A stretch of DNA of 32,530 bases from CAYMKL01 sp964390805. GTDB lineage: Bacteria > Chloroflexota > Anaerolineae > VGOG01. Each line of letters starts with the position of its first letter. The first letter of the stretch is position 1. Of the stretch, positions 14,094 to 21,861 are shown piece after piece. Location: positions 1 to 32,530 of the forward strand of contig CAYMKL010000080.1 of assembly GCA_964390805.1 (NCBI GenBank), read 5' to 3'. The position numbers and the translations under genes were made by a program. A model generated the notes under the pieces. That model saw nothing but the letters and a program-made list of their open reading frames with translations, was not told the DNA's origin and ran no database searches.

Positions 14094-14191
14094 AGACCTC
14101 GGAGGTCTATGAATAGCCCTATTCTAACCAGAGAATGCCCCAACCAATACCTCTTTGTCACTAGAACATCTCTTGGAGACCTCCGAGGTCT
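14094..14191. repeat. REP palindrome pair upstream of the tyrosine transposase
   Basis: AGACCTCGGAGGTCT (14094-14108) is a 15-base palindrome 14 bases upstream of the transposase ATG. AGACCTCCGAGGTCT (14177-14191) is a second copy about 70 bases further on. The spacing matches that of the 13365/13449 pair, suggesting a conserved two-palindrome unit. Confidence 0.8.
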
Positions 14192-14236
14192 GCGCCTCTC
14201 TCCAGCTCCCTCGGTCAGCCTCCAGACCTTCTATTG

Positions 14237-14311
14237 CTAGGATCCAATCGCCTGAACAGCCGGCTGGTCGTCCCGTTTTTCTCTTAGCTCAATCACCATT
14301 TGAACACTCAT
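14237..14311 (-). CDS. Possible 24-aa peptide
   Basis: Short frame beginning MSVQMVIELREKRDDQPAVQ. A strong GGAGGGAGGA ribosome site lies just upstream, better than many long genes in the window. It immediately follows the glycosylase gene on the same strand. It may be a micropeptide or a truncated gene start left by the transposase; no family recognised. Confidence 0.3.
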   Translation of the reverse strand: MSVQMVIELREKRDDQPAVQAIGS

Positions 14312-14328
14312 AGGCTTCCTCCCTCCGA

Positions 14329-15312
14329 TCAGAGCCTGATCAACTTCTCCAACCACCCGATTTTCTCATTTTTTCTCCGCCAGAACAAGTCCTCCCAAAA
14401 GTAGTGAACGGCAAGCATCCGATACCCGCCGAAACGTTCGTTGAACACGGCCAGAAGTCTATCCACGGGGACTGGCTCATCTGGATCTGTGTCGAAAAAC
14501 AGCCTGGAGTAGATCTTCTGCTCCCAGGGGGAGATGTGGTTCAATTCGTCCAGGTGGTGAAACACGTCGCCCAGAATATAGCCGACGGAAGCAGGGCCGA
14601 TGCCGTAGAGCCCCAGCAGGGCTTCCCGCTGCTCTTCTCTGGATTTGCTCCTCAATTCAAACTCGTCTATTTCTTGCCTGACAAAAGCTTCGGTCACTCT
14701 CTGGATGGATTTGGCTCGATAACCCACCTTCAAATCTCGAAGCTCTTGTTCGGTCGCTCGATCAACGACTTCGGGTTCCCAAAAACAGTAGAGCTCTTTG
14801 TCATCGTAGGAAAGCAGGGTGCCATAGTTCTCAAACAAAGCCTGCATCATGTTCACCGAACGCCGCACGGTGGCATTTTGCAAGACGATGGCGATGATCA
14901 GATACTCGTAGAGGGAGCTGTAGCTCGCAGGCCGCATACCGCGCCATTTGTCAATGACTGGCCCTAACTGGGGATCGTCTCCGAATCTTCGGTTGAATTC
15001 GGTCAAGTACAGTTGCAGATTGCAGCGATAGTTGATTTCATCGGCAAGACCATCCAGGAAATCCTGCCCAAGCTCGTCGCTAGACCAGATAGAAAGAGAG
15101 ATTCCTGGCCGATCAACTGTCCCCTGATTCTCAAACTTCAGCCCCAACGATGTGTGTTGCCAAAGCATAGTCTGCCACCGAATCCCCGGTTCCCACTCAT
15201 TGTCCGCCGATGGAAAGTGGTCGGGTTTGTGCATGGTGGCGTCGAAGTTGAACGGAGCTTTTGGCACAAGCTCTATGACACGTTTGGCCTCTAACACCAG
15301 GTGTTTGCTCAC
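14329..15312 (-). CDS. HhH-GPD superfamily DNA glycosylase-like protein
   Basis: 327-aa protein with the helix-hairpin-helix base-excision fold of AlkA/OGG1-like enzymes, which remove damaged bases from DNA. The N-terminal 110 residues form an AlkA/OGG-type beta domain (WQTMLWQHTSLGLKF, PGISLSIWS). The helical domain has IIAIVLQNATVRRSVNMMQAL, LKVGYRAKSIQRV and the hairpin ALLGLYGIGPASVGYIL (about 229-245). In place of the invariant catalytic Asp after the hairpin, the sequence reads SPWEQKIYSRL, apparently offering Glu instead. The hairpin also lacks the Lys of bifunctional lyases. Activity may therefore be reduced or altered; alignment by eye is uncertain here. It lies between the transposase region and the cut aldo/keto reductase. 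Confidence 0.72.
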   Translation of the reverse strand: MSKHLVLEAKRVIELVPKAPFNFDATMHKPDHFPSADNEWEPGIRWQTMLWQHTSLGLKFENQGTVDRPGISLSIWSSDELGQDFLDGLADEINYRCNLQLYLTEFNRRFGDDPQLGPVIDKWRGMRPASYSSLYEYLIIAIVLQNATVRRSVNMMQALFENYGTLLSYDDKELYCFWEPEVVDRATEQELRDLKVGYRAKSIQRVTEAFVRQEIDEFELRSKSREEQREALLGLYGIGPASVGYILGDVFHHLDELNHISPWEQKIYSRLFFDTDPDEPVPVDRLLAVFNERFGGYRMLAVHYFWEDLFWRRKNEKIGWLEKLIRL

Positions 15313-15343
15313 AGGAACCTCTTGATCAGCTCATCCGGTGCGC

Positions 15344-15856
15344 TCATTCCGCCCCCATATGATACCACAAGTCTGCGCCGCCGTCAATGTCGTGCCGGAC
15401 GCAAAGAAGCGGGCCGCACTCATGGGCAGCGACCCGCCTCGTCATCTGCAACTGTGTGTTCACTCCGCACCACCCAGCACGCGGGCCGCGGGCCACCTCC
15501 TCCAACTGAGCCATGATCAGGATGCGCTGCAGGCACTTGGGCTCACATTCGCCGCACTGGATGCAGTACTCCGCCTTGAGCCCCTTGATCCACTCGGTGT
15601 TCTTCACCCCCAGGTCGGCGTAGACCTGACGAGCATACTCCTTCAGGCCGTAGACGCGGTAGTAGTTCATGTACTCCAGGTTCTTGGGGATGTTGACGTC
15701 GTTGGGACAGGGCATGCAGTAGCCACAGGCGGTGCAGTACAGATCGGCCAGCCGCTTGGTCTCGTCGAGGGCGGCCATGATCTGGGCGCGCGGCTCTTCG
15801 CTGAGCGGCTCCTTACGGCTGGCAGTGACGGCGTTCTCCTCGACCATCTGAGCCAC
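15344..15856 (-). pseudogene. C-terminal part of a split Fe-S aldo/keto reductase
   Basis: 170-codon frame holding only the C-terminal portion of an Fe-S aldo/keto reductase. It opens QMVEENAVTAS, the helix that normally follows GMSTM near the end of the barrel. Then comes the Fe-S domain: CTACGYCMPCP, NLEYMNYYRVYG and CIQCGECEPKC. The last cysteine motif reads CLQ rather than CPQ, and after QLEEVAR the sequence diverges, indicating decay. The barrel is absent upstream; instead sequence becomes AT-rich at 15856. The missing N-terminal piece is at 31707-32461 on the same strand and ends at GMSTM, so the two are fragments of one gene separated by an insertion of about 15.86 kb. Confidence 0.82.
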
Positions 15857-15874
15857 TATAACATAAGATCATTT

Positions 15875-16912
15875 TCATGGATATACTTGTGCTCGTGATG
15901 CAACACTTTCATAAAAGTCGATATTTTCGACGAGCATCTCTCGAACAGGCAGGTGATAGGGGCATTTCTCTTCGCATTCGCCACACTCAATGCAGTTTCT
16001 CGCGCTCTCCAGAGCCTCAGCAATCCAACCCGTGAAGAAGCGCTCAGCAGGATGCCGCTTCCAGTAGCTGCGAAGATTCAAAATCACGGGAATGCGGATA
16101 TTCTGTGGACAAGGTTGGCAATATTCACAAAACCGGCAAAAACGAGCGTCCACTTGCGCGCGGATACGCTCTAATTCCTGCTGTTCTTCCGATGTCAGTT
16201 CCCAAGACCCCGCGACGATATCCACAATCTCTTCAAGTTCCTCGATCTTTTCGATGCCTGGAATTGGCACGACGTTACCGAACTGCAACAAATACTTCAT
16301 AGCTAGATTTGCGTCCTCCAACATACCCCCTGCCATTGGCTTCATGGCTATGAAACCCAGATCGTGCTTCTGGGCCAAGGAAGCTAGTTCTTTGGCAGGC
16401 TCATTGGCGACAAAATTGAACGGGAATTGGATTGTCTCAAAGTGCCCTGACGGTACTGCCTTCAAGGCTATGTCCATAGAATGGCTTGTAATGCCGATAT
16501 GTCTAATTTCTCCGGTTCGCAAGGCTTCTTGTGCCGCTCCCATAGCTCCGTTGGGCCTAAGTGCTCGTTCATACGCTTCAAGAGTGGCAATGTTGTGGAA
16601 TTGCCAGAGGTCAATGTAATCCGTGTTCAAGCGTTTCAGGCTCAGTTCCAGATGTGCCTGAGCAGTAGCTCTATCGCGCGCCCCTGTCTTGGTAGCGATG
16701 ACCACCTGCTCTCGCCGGCCGGCAATGGCCTTGCCGATTCGCTCCTCGCTGGTCGCGTAGCTATTGGCCGTGTCGAAGAACGTAATGCCCAAGTCAAGAC
16801 ATCGCTGCACTACCTTGACTGCCTCATCTTCGGCAGGGCGCTGAATTGGGATTCCACCAAATCCTACCCTAGAGACCTCTAATCCAGTCTTGCCTAATCT
16901 CACAGTTTTCAT
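15875..16912 (-). CDS. Aldo/keto reductase with C-terminal 4Fe-4S domain
   Basis: 345-aa NADPH-type aldo/keto reductase barrel fused to a ferredoxin-like tail, cytoplasmic. Start MKTVRLGKTGLEVSRVGFGG is typical. The catalytic tetrad is visible as FFDTANSY (Asp, Tyr), IATKTG (Lys) and LWQFHN (His). The Fe-S tail has CRFCEYCQPCP and CIECGECEEKCP. ATG 16912 is chosen, with GAGGGT just upstream. It is the left-most gene of the island and ends 18 bases from the junction with the C-terminal fragment of a different aldo/keto reductase. That adjacency could be chance or could reflect recombination between paralogues. GC content is lower than in the flanking resident genes. Confidence 0.9.
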   Translation of the reverse strand: MKTVRLGKTGLEVSRVGFGGIPIQRPAEDEAVKVVQRCLDLGITFFDTANSYATSEERIGKAIAGRREQVVIATKTGARDRATAQAHLELSLKRLNTDYIDLWQFHNIATLEAYERALRPNGAMGAAQEALRTGEIRHIGITSHSMDIALKAVPSGHFETIQFPFNFVANEPAKELASLAQKHDLGFIAMKPMAGGMLEDANLAMKYLLQFGNVVPIPGIEKIEELEEIVDIVAGSWELTSEEQQELERIRAQVDARFCRFCEYCQPCPQNIRIPVILNLRSYWKRHPAERFFTGWIAEALESARNCIECGECEEKCPYHLPVREMLVENIDFYESVASRAQVYP

Positions 16913-17040
16913 AACACCCTCGCCGCGAAAGTGAACTGCCACCACCAGAGGTGGTGGCTTCTGGATCCTGCAAACGCGGCTAGATTGGATGGCCAACGTA
17001 GACTTCACCAGATTTGAGTACCTTCACTTTGCCAGCAGTA

Positions 17041-17159
17041 CCTATCATCACGGCTGAGGTAGGGGAAGCCTGGCAGAATGGCTACGCCGAGCGTCTCCTG
17101 CGGACTATCGAATAATTGAGGAAGAAGTTGACTTGTCGGACTATGAAGACTCAGACTAC
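17041..17159 (+). pseudogene. IS3-type transposase remnant, middle portion
   Basis: Translation gives PIITAEVGEAWQNGYAERLLRTI, then after a one-base shift EEEVDLSDYEDSDY. These are the GxxxWxNxxAERxxRTxKEEE block and following residues of an IS3-family integrase-core transposase. It is broken by a stop and frameshift and ends abruptly at about 17159. Its C-terminal continuation (GRFLDEVYMHKRIHSSL) is at 19702. Confidence 0.7.
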
Positions 17160-17226
17160 CACTGAAACCGCGTTTGGGCGGTGAGAGCGTGACAAAATTT
17201 CTCGTGCAGTAATGGCCCAAACGTGC

Positions 17227-17304
17227 GCTCTGCCCGTTTTTGCGGTATCATATAGGTTGCTAAATCCCAAACCGCAATCGCAGGCAGAGCAACCCTATGA
17301 TACC
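17227..17304 (+). promoter_or_regulatory. Two mutually exclusive hairpins over the transposase start
   Basis: Fold A pairs GCTCTGCC (17227-17234) with GGCAGAGC (17283-17290) and TTGCGGT (17240-17246) with ACCGCAA (17271-17277). Fold B pairs GGTATCATATAGGTTGCT (17244-17261) with AGCAACCCTATGATACC (17288-17304). They share bases, so only one can form. Fold B buries the ATG at 17297. This looks like a translational switch limiting transposase synthesis, or superposed transposase-binding ends. Confidence 0.6.
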
Positions 17305-19597
17305 ACAACTTCAGACAGATGTCACTTTTGGTTCTTTAACAACTGCTGGTGTGCCAGTTCCGGTGGAACTGGTTAGTCTCAATTCCGAGGTGGTACTGCG
17401 CAAGGTGTCGGGCCAAGGTACGATTCTGTTCCAAGGCCAGCCCATCATGTTGTATACTCTGGCTGACCGAGAGACCATGAAGTCAGTGGCTGCCCAGTTG
17501 GTGAAGAACGAACTGGCGATGGTTTCAGAAGTCAGTCGGGGGATGGGTATTCCACCCAGTACCTTGCGGGATGCCGTGAGCGACTTCAGCACCGCCGGGA
17601 TACGAGGCCTGATCCCCGCCCAACGGGGGCCCAAGGGACCCTGGAAGTTCACCCCAGAACGGCGACAGCGAGCTCTGGAGACAGCCTGGACGCAACCTGA
17701 GGCCACTTGCGCAGAGGTCACAGCCGGTGCCAACGAAGGCGAAGCCGAACAGGTCAGCCAAGGCCACGTGCAACGCTGCCTCCAGAACGTGCGTCCTCGC
17801 CCCCAGAGGGCGGCTTGCTCGCCAGCCGAGGAAAGTCAGACCTCATCTCTGGCGGCGACAGAAAGGGCTGAAGGCGAGGTGGCGGTGACATCTGAGATGA
17901 GCGGGGAGCCCGCCTTACCCTCCCTCACCGCTGCTGACCGACGGTATCTGGCTCGCCTACGGGACGGCGTTGATTCGGCCTTTGGTGGTGGCTTCCTGGC
18001 CTTGCCCTTTCTGCATGATCTGGACTTCGCTGGCCTGGTGGCCCGTACCTTCTCCTCCTTGCCTGACCTGGGCTACACCGTCCTGCAAATGGCCTTGGCC
18101 TTCTTCTTCCTGGCCCTGTTCAACGTGCCTTCCCTGGAGGCCACCCGCATCTTGCTTTTCACCGAGTTCGGGCTGCTTCTGGGGCGCCGTCGGGGACCTG
18201 GCGTGGACAAGTTACGTCGCTTCCTCAAATCGGTGCAAGCGCTGGAGCGGAGTGAGGCCTTCGTTCTGGCAGTAGCCCAGCAGCTCATCACCATGGGCGT
18301 GGTGGACTGGGAAATCCTCTACATCGACGGCCACTTCATCCCCTACTTCGGTCGCCACGTGGTGCGTAAGGGGTACTTCACCGTCCGCCGCCTGGCCATG
18401 AAGGGACACCAGGCCTACTACGCCAACGACCCGCAGGGACAACCGTTCTTTTTCTTGCTGACACCCGCCTCAGACCAACTCACGGCCGTCATCCCCCGCA
18501 TGATCGCCCAGGTCAAGGCCATCGTCGGCAACCGTTGGGTGGATTGGGTATTGACCTTTATCTTCGACCGAGGCGGCTTCTGTGCTGCCCTGTTCAAGCT
18601 CCTGGACGAGCTCAAGGTCCACTGGATCACCTGGCTGGAGTTGAATCGGGAACTCCGCCAGATTCTGGATCAATTGCCTGAGGAGGGGTTTCGTCGCCAC
18701 CTCATCCGCCTGAAGACGACCAGAGTCCAGCTCAAGTTGACGGAGATCGGGGTGTACCTCAAGGGCTACGGCTGGACTCCAGCCGTGGTCATCCTGGACC
18801 TGAAGACCGGTGCCCGGCTGGCTGTCATCAGCAACGACAAGGGCCGTTCGCCGCAGGAGATTGTCCGCTTGATGCTCCAGCGCTGGGGGCAGGAGAACTT
18901 CTTCAAGATCATGCGGGCTGACAAGAAGTTGGACTACTCCCCTGGCTACGCCTTTGACGCCGTGAGAGAGGAGCCCCTGGTGGACAATCCTCAGATCAAA
19001 GTCCTGCGGGCCAAGAAGAAAGCCCTCAAAGCAGAACAGGCTCGTTGCCAGGCAGAGTTGGGCGGACGACTGCTGCGTCGCAAGCGGGACACCATCAGCC
19101 TGGAGACCTACAAAGGCCAGCAAGAGAAGCTGGTGCGCCGCATTGCCAGCCTGGGACGGCAGATCGAGCGTCTGAAAGCCGAGCTCAAGGCGATGCCCAA
19201 GAAGGTGCCCATCGGCCAGGTCTTGGAGGCCCCCCTGGAACAGTGCAACTTCGAACGGAAGCGGTTCTTCGACGAGATGAAACTGGTGGCCTACCACGCC
19301 GAAGAGCAGTTGTTGGAGATCTTGTCAAAGAGCTACACCGGCAAAGACCGCCGGGTGGTGCTGCATCAGATACTGCACCGTGGAACGGGGGTCCAATTGG
19401 TGGGTGAGACCCTCTATGTGCGACTGAAGCCTTTCGACCGCCCCAGCGTGCAACAGGCGGCAGAAGCACTGTGTGCAGCCTTGAACAACAAAGAACCTCA
19501 CACCCTGGACAACGCTCCGCTGCGCTTCCCGTTGCCCACCCTGCCCACAGCCCCTACGGCAACTCCCCCGCGAGGGGGTGGGGTCATTTTCGATTAG
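17297..19597 (+). CDS. DDE transposase, IS4-like superfamily (family unassigned)
   Basis: 766-aa transposase. The N-terminal region (about 55-120) has a helix-turn-helix-like stretch ELAMVSEVSRGMGIPPSTLRD followed by a Gly/Pro-rich RGLIPAQRGPKGPWKF. A low-complexity linker (140-210) precedes the catalytic core. The likely triad is Asp344 (LYIDGHF), Asp424 (IFDRGGF) and Glu533 (RWGQENFFK), with an insertion between the second Asp and Glu as in IS4-type enzymes. Residues about 570-640 are rich in Lys/Glu/Leu heptads and probably form a coiled coil. The reading frame is intact. Its last residues (GGVIFD) and stop codon lie in the first copy of a 22-base terminal repeat. The start codon is inside a hairpin. 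Confidence 0.8.
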   Translation: MIPQLQTDVTFGSLTTAGVPVPVELVSLNSEVVLRKVSGQGTILFQGQPIMLYTLADRETMKSVAAQLVKNELAMVSEVSRGMGIPPSTLRDAVSDFSTAGIRGLIPAQRGPKGPWKFTPERRQRALETAWTQPEATCAEVTAGANEGEAEQVSQGHVQRCLQNVRPRPQRAACSPAEESQTSSLAATERAEGEVAVTSEMSGEPALPSLTAADRRYLARLRDGVDSAFGGGFLALPFLHDLDFAGLVARTFSSLPDLGYTVLQMALAFFFLALFNVPSLEATRILLFTEFGLLLGRRRGPGVDKLRRFLKSVQALERSEAFVLAVAQQLITMGVVDWEILYIDGHFIPYFGRHVVRKGYFTVRRLAMKGHQAYYANDPQGQPFFFLLTPASDQLTAVIPRMIAQVKAIVGNRWVDWVLTFIFDRGGFCAALFKLLDELKVHWITWLELNRELRQILDQLPEEGFRRHLIRLKTTRVQLKLTEIGVYLKGYGWTPAVVILDLKTGARLAVISNDKGRSPQEIVRLMLQRWGQENFFKIMRADKKLDYSPGYAFDAVREEPLVDNPQIKVLRAKKKALKAEQARCQAELGGRLLRRKRDTISLETYKGQQEKLVRRIASLGRQIERLKAELKAMPKKVPIGQVLEAPLEQCNFERKRFFDEMKLVAYHAEEQLLEILSKSYTGKDRRVVLHQILHRGTGVQLVGETLYVRLKPFDRPSVQQAAEALCAALNNKEPHTLDNAPLRFPLPTLPTAPTATPPRGGGVIFD

Positions 19598-19691
19598 CAA
19601 ATGGGTTCATTTTCGATTGTCAAAGTTCAGACTGACGGCCCAAAGTGGGGTCATTTTCGATTGTCAAATGGGTTCATTTTCGTTTGACAAA
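19581..19691. repeat. Four 22-bp GGGTTCATTTTCGATTGTCAA-type repeats at IS end
   Basis: Copies at 19581-19602, 19603-19625, 19648-19669 and 19670-19691, arranged as two adjacent pairs separated by about 22 bases. Each contains TCATTTTCG(A)TT and CAAA. The arrangement resembles multiple transposase-binding sites at the end of an insertion sequence. The transposase stop codon lies in the first copy. Confidence 0.75.
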
Positions 19692-19701
19692 AACAGGCCT
19701 C

Positions 19702-19869
19702 CGTCAGTCGGGACGGTTTCTCGATGAGGTCTATATGCACAAGCGTATTCACTCCTCGCTGAGCTATCTCACTCCAGCCGAGTTTGAAAGCCAGTGGCGA
19801 TCTGAGCAAGTACAGACGTCCGCTGTTCACTAAGAATCGCTCCAAAAGTGTCCAGTTTTAGGGGGGCAC
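19702..19869 (+). pseudogene. IS3-type transposase remnant, C-terminal end plus terminal repeat
   Basis: The frame 19702-19833 encodes RQSGRFLDEVYMHKRIHSSL followed by SYLTPAEFESQW, the unmistakable C-terminus of an IS3-family OrfB. The segment TGTCCAGTTTTA plus GGGGGGCAC (19849-19869) just beyond matches the usual IS3-type terminal inverted repeat. Together with the 17041-17159 fragment it is one element broken by the nested IS; its left end and OrfA are missing. Confidence 0.78.
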
Positions 19870-19937
19870 TACAATCTTTGGGGTTTTGGAAGAGAAGCGG
19901 CCAATGTGGCAGTGGATCACCAGAAACCAGGGGGTAT

Positions 19938-20057
19938 CGCTTGGGTTGAGAAGAGGGTAAACTCTCTAGACATTAAGCACAACTCAAGAGAGTTGATGGA
20001 AGCCGTAGCTGTGTAAGGAGTTGCCCTACGCCGCCTTCCTAGCGGGTAACCCAAGCG
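19938..20057. ncRNA. Candidate structured RNA, three-way junction
   Basis: A closing stem pairs CGCTTGGGTT (19938-19947) with AACCCAAGCG (20048-20057). Inside it are two hairpins: AACTCTCT (19960-19967) with AGAGAGTT (19987-19994), and GGAAG-CGTAG (19998-20008) with CTACG-CTTCC (20026-20039). All three are properly nested, which is unlikely in random sequence, but strand and function are unknown. The rest of the 19870-20214 gap shows no gene. It could be a mobile-element RNA, a relic intron or a regulatory leader. Confidence 0.4.
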
Positions 20058-20214
20058 CTAGGATTGACGTTTGTCCGAAAATGGTGAGCATAATCGAACC
20101 TGCCGCCCATCCTGCACTGGCTTGAGCACTAGGAGTACTACTTGAAATGGGACAACACGGTGAGTTATAGGAGTGTAATCTTGCATTGTATCCACCCGCT
20201 GCAAGTTCGCGACT

Positions 20215-21126
20215 CTAAGACTCCAAGGACCGGGAGCCAAAACCACCCAATTCTTTCATCCCTCTTCGAAGATTCTCTCTTGTTTGTGTACTTACTGACA
20301 TTAACGGATATCGACCAGGCCCTGCCGGCATTTGAGCCATTCTCAGTGCTTCTTTCAGGGGTGCTGGATTAGTCTCCTCAAACAAGGCTCTTAGTAAGGG
20401 TTCCAATCGAAGATAGTTCTCTCGTGCTTTCTCAATATCACCAGCCAATACCGCATCATAGACAATGCGCCAATGCCTGGGAATAAGGTTTGCACTTGCA
20501 AGAATTGCACCACGGGCACCTAGTATCAATTCGGGTAGAACCAGGTCTTCCTCTCCGCAGAGTACCGAAATCCTGGCCCCAACTGTCCGGATTAATTCGG
20601 CGACATGACCAAGGTCCCGGCTGCATTCCTTGATTCCAATGATGGAATCAATCCCTTCAACGAGCCTTTGGACTGTTTCAACCTGCATGTTCACGCCGGT
20701 GCGAGATGGAATGTTATAGAGAATGATCGGTATGCAAACGGATTCCGCCAGTTTAGTAAAATAGGCCACTATACCATCCTGAGTGGGAGTGGTGTAGTAT
20801 GGTGTTACCACCATTATGGCACTAGCCTGGGCATCTCTGGCGTACTCCGCCATAGCCGTTGAATCCAACAGGCCGGGGCTAAGTATCCCCACGAACACGG
20901 GTATTCTATCATTCACTTCCTGTATTGTATAATCAAGCAATGTTCTGCGCTCGGTTTCAGAAAGCGCTACGTACTCTCCGGTACCTCCGAGGATAAGGAG
21001 ACCATCAACATCACTCGAAATAAGAAATCTGATCAACCTTTTCAGTCCAGATATGTCAATACCTTCGCCGTCTTCTCTCAGGGGTGTTACCATAGCGGGG
21101 ATAATCCCTTCCAGTTGTAATGTCAT
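20215..21126 (-). CDS. DapA/N-acetylneuraminate lyase family protein
   Basis: 303-aa TIM-barrel class I aldolase/lyase of the dihydrodipicolinate synthase superfamily, which acts on pyruvate-like keto acids through a Schiff base. The catalytic Lys is at about 166 (IIGIKECSRD), with Tyr137 in ILYNIPSRTG. The carboxylate-binding motif reads GGTGE, not the GTTGE of true lysine-biosynthetic DapA, so a catabolic aldolase, dehydratase or deaminase role is more likely. ATG 21126 has GGAGG about 6 bases upstream. It is the last gene of the peptide-catabolic operon, which suggests it processes a breakdown product; hydroxyproline-type deaminases belong to this superfamily, but that assignment would be speculative. 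Confidence 0.85.
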   Translation of the reverse strand: MTLQLEGIIPAMVTPLREDGEGIDISGLKRLIRFLISSDVDGLLILGGTGEYVALSETERRTLLDYTIQEVNDRIPVFVGILSPGLLDSTAMAEYARDAQASAIMVVTPYYTTPTQDGIVAYFTKLAESVCIPIILYNIPSRTGVNMQVETVQRLVEGIDSIIGIKECSRDLGHVAELIRTVGARISVLCGEEDLVLPELILGARGAILASANLIPRHWRIVYDAVLAGDIEKARENYLRLEPLLRALFEETNPAPLKEALRMAQMPAGPGRYPLMSVSTQTRENLRRGMKELGGFGSRSLES

Positions 21127-21243
21127 TAGAGCCTCCAATCTAAAACTGCACTTCTGATCAGCCTGGCATCTGAGCCAGTGGAAGAAACAGAGAGATCAAT
21201 CCGCTGGCGATAGAACACAATAGGGCGTTCGCGTGTGAAGGCC

Positions 21244-21789
21244 TTAGAAGTTGGGTGGCGTGGCAACCCACAGCATTACGAGTTCACTGTTGCTGTTATT
21301 GACTAATTTGTGTAGAGTATCAGGTGAAAAGTGAATACTGTCTCCTTCTTCCAACACATGTTTTTGGTTCCCAATCCAGTACTCTGCTGTCCCTTTCAGT
21401 ACCATTCCGAATTCTTCACCCAAGTGGCCACGGTTTTCCGGGCCTATGTATCCCGAAGGGGCGATCAGCAAGACGGGCTCCAAGACTGTTCCATCAACCC
21501 TTTGACTCAGCATTTGATAACGGATCTTTGAGTCTGTGTCTGTGAACGTTATTCTTTCCTCTTTCTTTACAACATTGTCGCTTCCCGTGATTGCGCTAAA
21601 CATAGCAGCTAAACTCGTTCCAAGCGCTGTAGTCAATTTCCTAAGCGATCTGATGGAGGGATTGGTAACACTTCTTTCCACCTGACTTATGAAACTTATA
21701 GAAAGGCCCGTCATACTTGAAACCTCTGCCAATGTGTAGCCTAGAGCTTTTCGACGTGCTCTAATCTTAGAACCGAAATCAGTTTCCAT
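21244..21789 (-). CDS. XRE-family regulator with cupin sensor domain
   Basis: 181-aa cytoplasmic transcription factor. Residues about 5-65 form an HTH_3/XRE domain (IRARRKALGYTLAEVSSMTG, SISFISQVERSVTNPSIRSL). Residues about 105-175 form a cupin barrel with GPENRGHLGEEFGMVLKGTAEYWIG and GDSIHFSPDTLHKLVN. This layout is common in regulators of amino-acid, polyamine or peptide catabolism next to the genes they control, so it probably regulates this operon in response to a substrate or product. ATG 21789 is preferred, with AGGGGGA upstream; an in-frame ATG seven codons earlier lacks a ribosome site. It sits between the permease and DapA-family genes. Confidence 0.88.
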   Translation of the reverse strand: METDFGSKIRARRKALGYTLAEVSSMTGLSISFISQVERSVTNPSIRSLRKLTTALGTSLAAMFSAITGSDNVVKKEERITFTDTDSKIRYQMLSQRVDGTVLEPVLLIAPSGYIGPENRGHLGEEFGMVLKGTAEYWIGNQKHVLEEGDSIHFSPDTLHKLVNNSNSELVMLWVATPPNF

Positions 21790-21861
21790 TTTTTTCCCCC
21801 TATTTGCCATTTTAGAAGCAACACTCTACCGAGAGTCGAGCCACTGCCGTTCTGAACCCGC

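Larger units (their letters stand above)
17160..19701 (+). mobile_element. DDE insertion sequence nested in the IS3-type remnant
   Basis: The two IS3-type fragments would join across this interval (..DSDY to RQSGRFLDEV..), so the segment with the 766-aa transposase interrupts the older element. The left part carries interlocked hairpins at 17227-17304 and the right part four 22-base repeats at 19581-19691. Precise ends and target duplication could not be fixed by eye. Confidence 0.5.

Noticed and set aside
18470..19297. Long minus-strand open frame within the transposase
   Set aside because: Shadow frame of an intact DDE transposase; no motif and no ribosome site.
19938..20057. Group II intron domain V
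   Set aside because: The nearby AGCCG and hairpin pattern is suggestive, but the AGC triad with GAAA-type loop and bulge of domain V is absent, and no intron reverse transcriptase is present.
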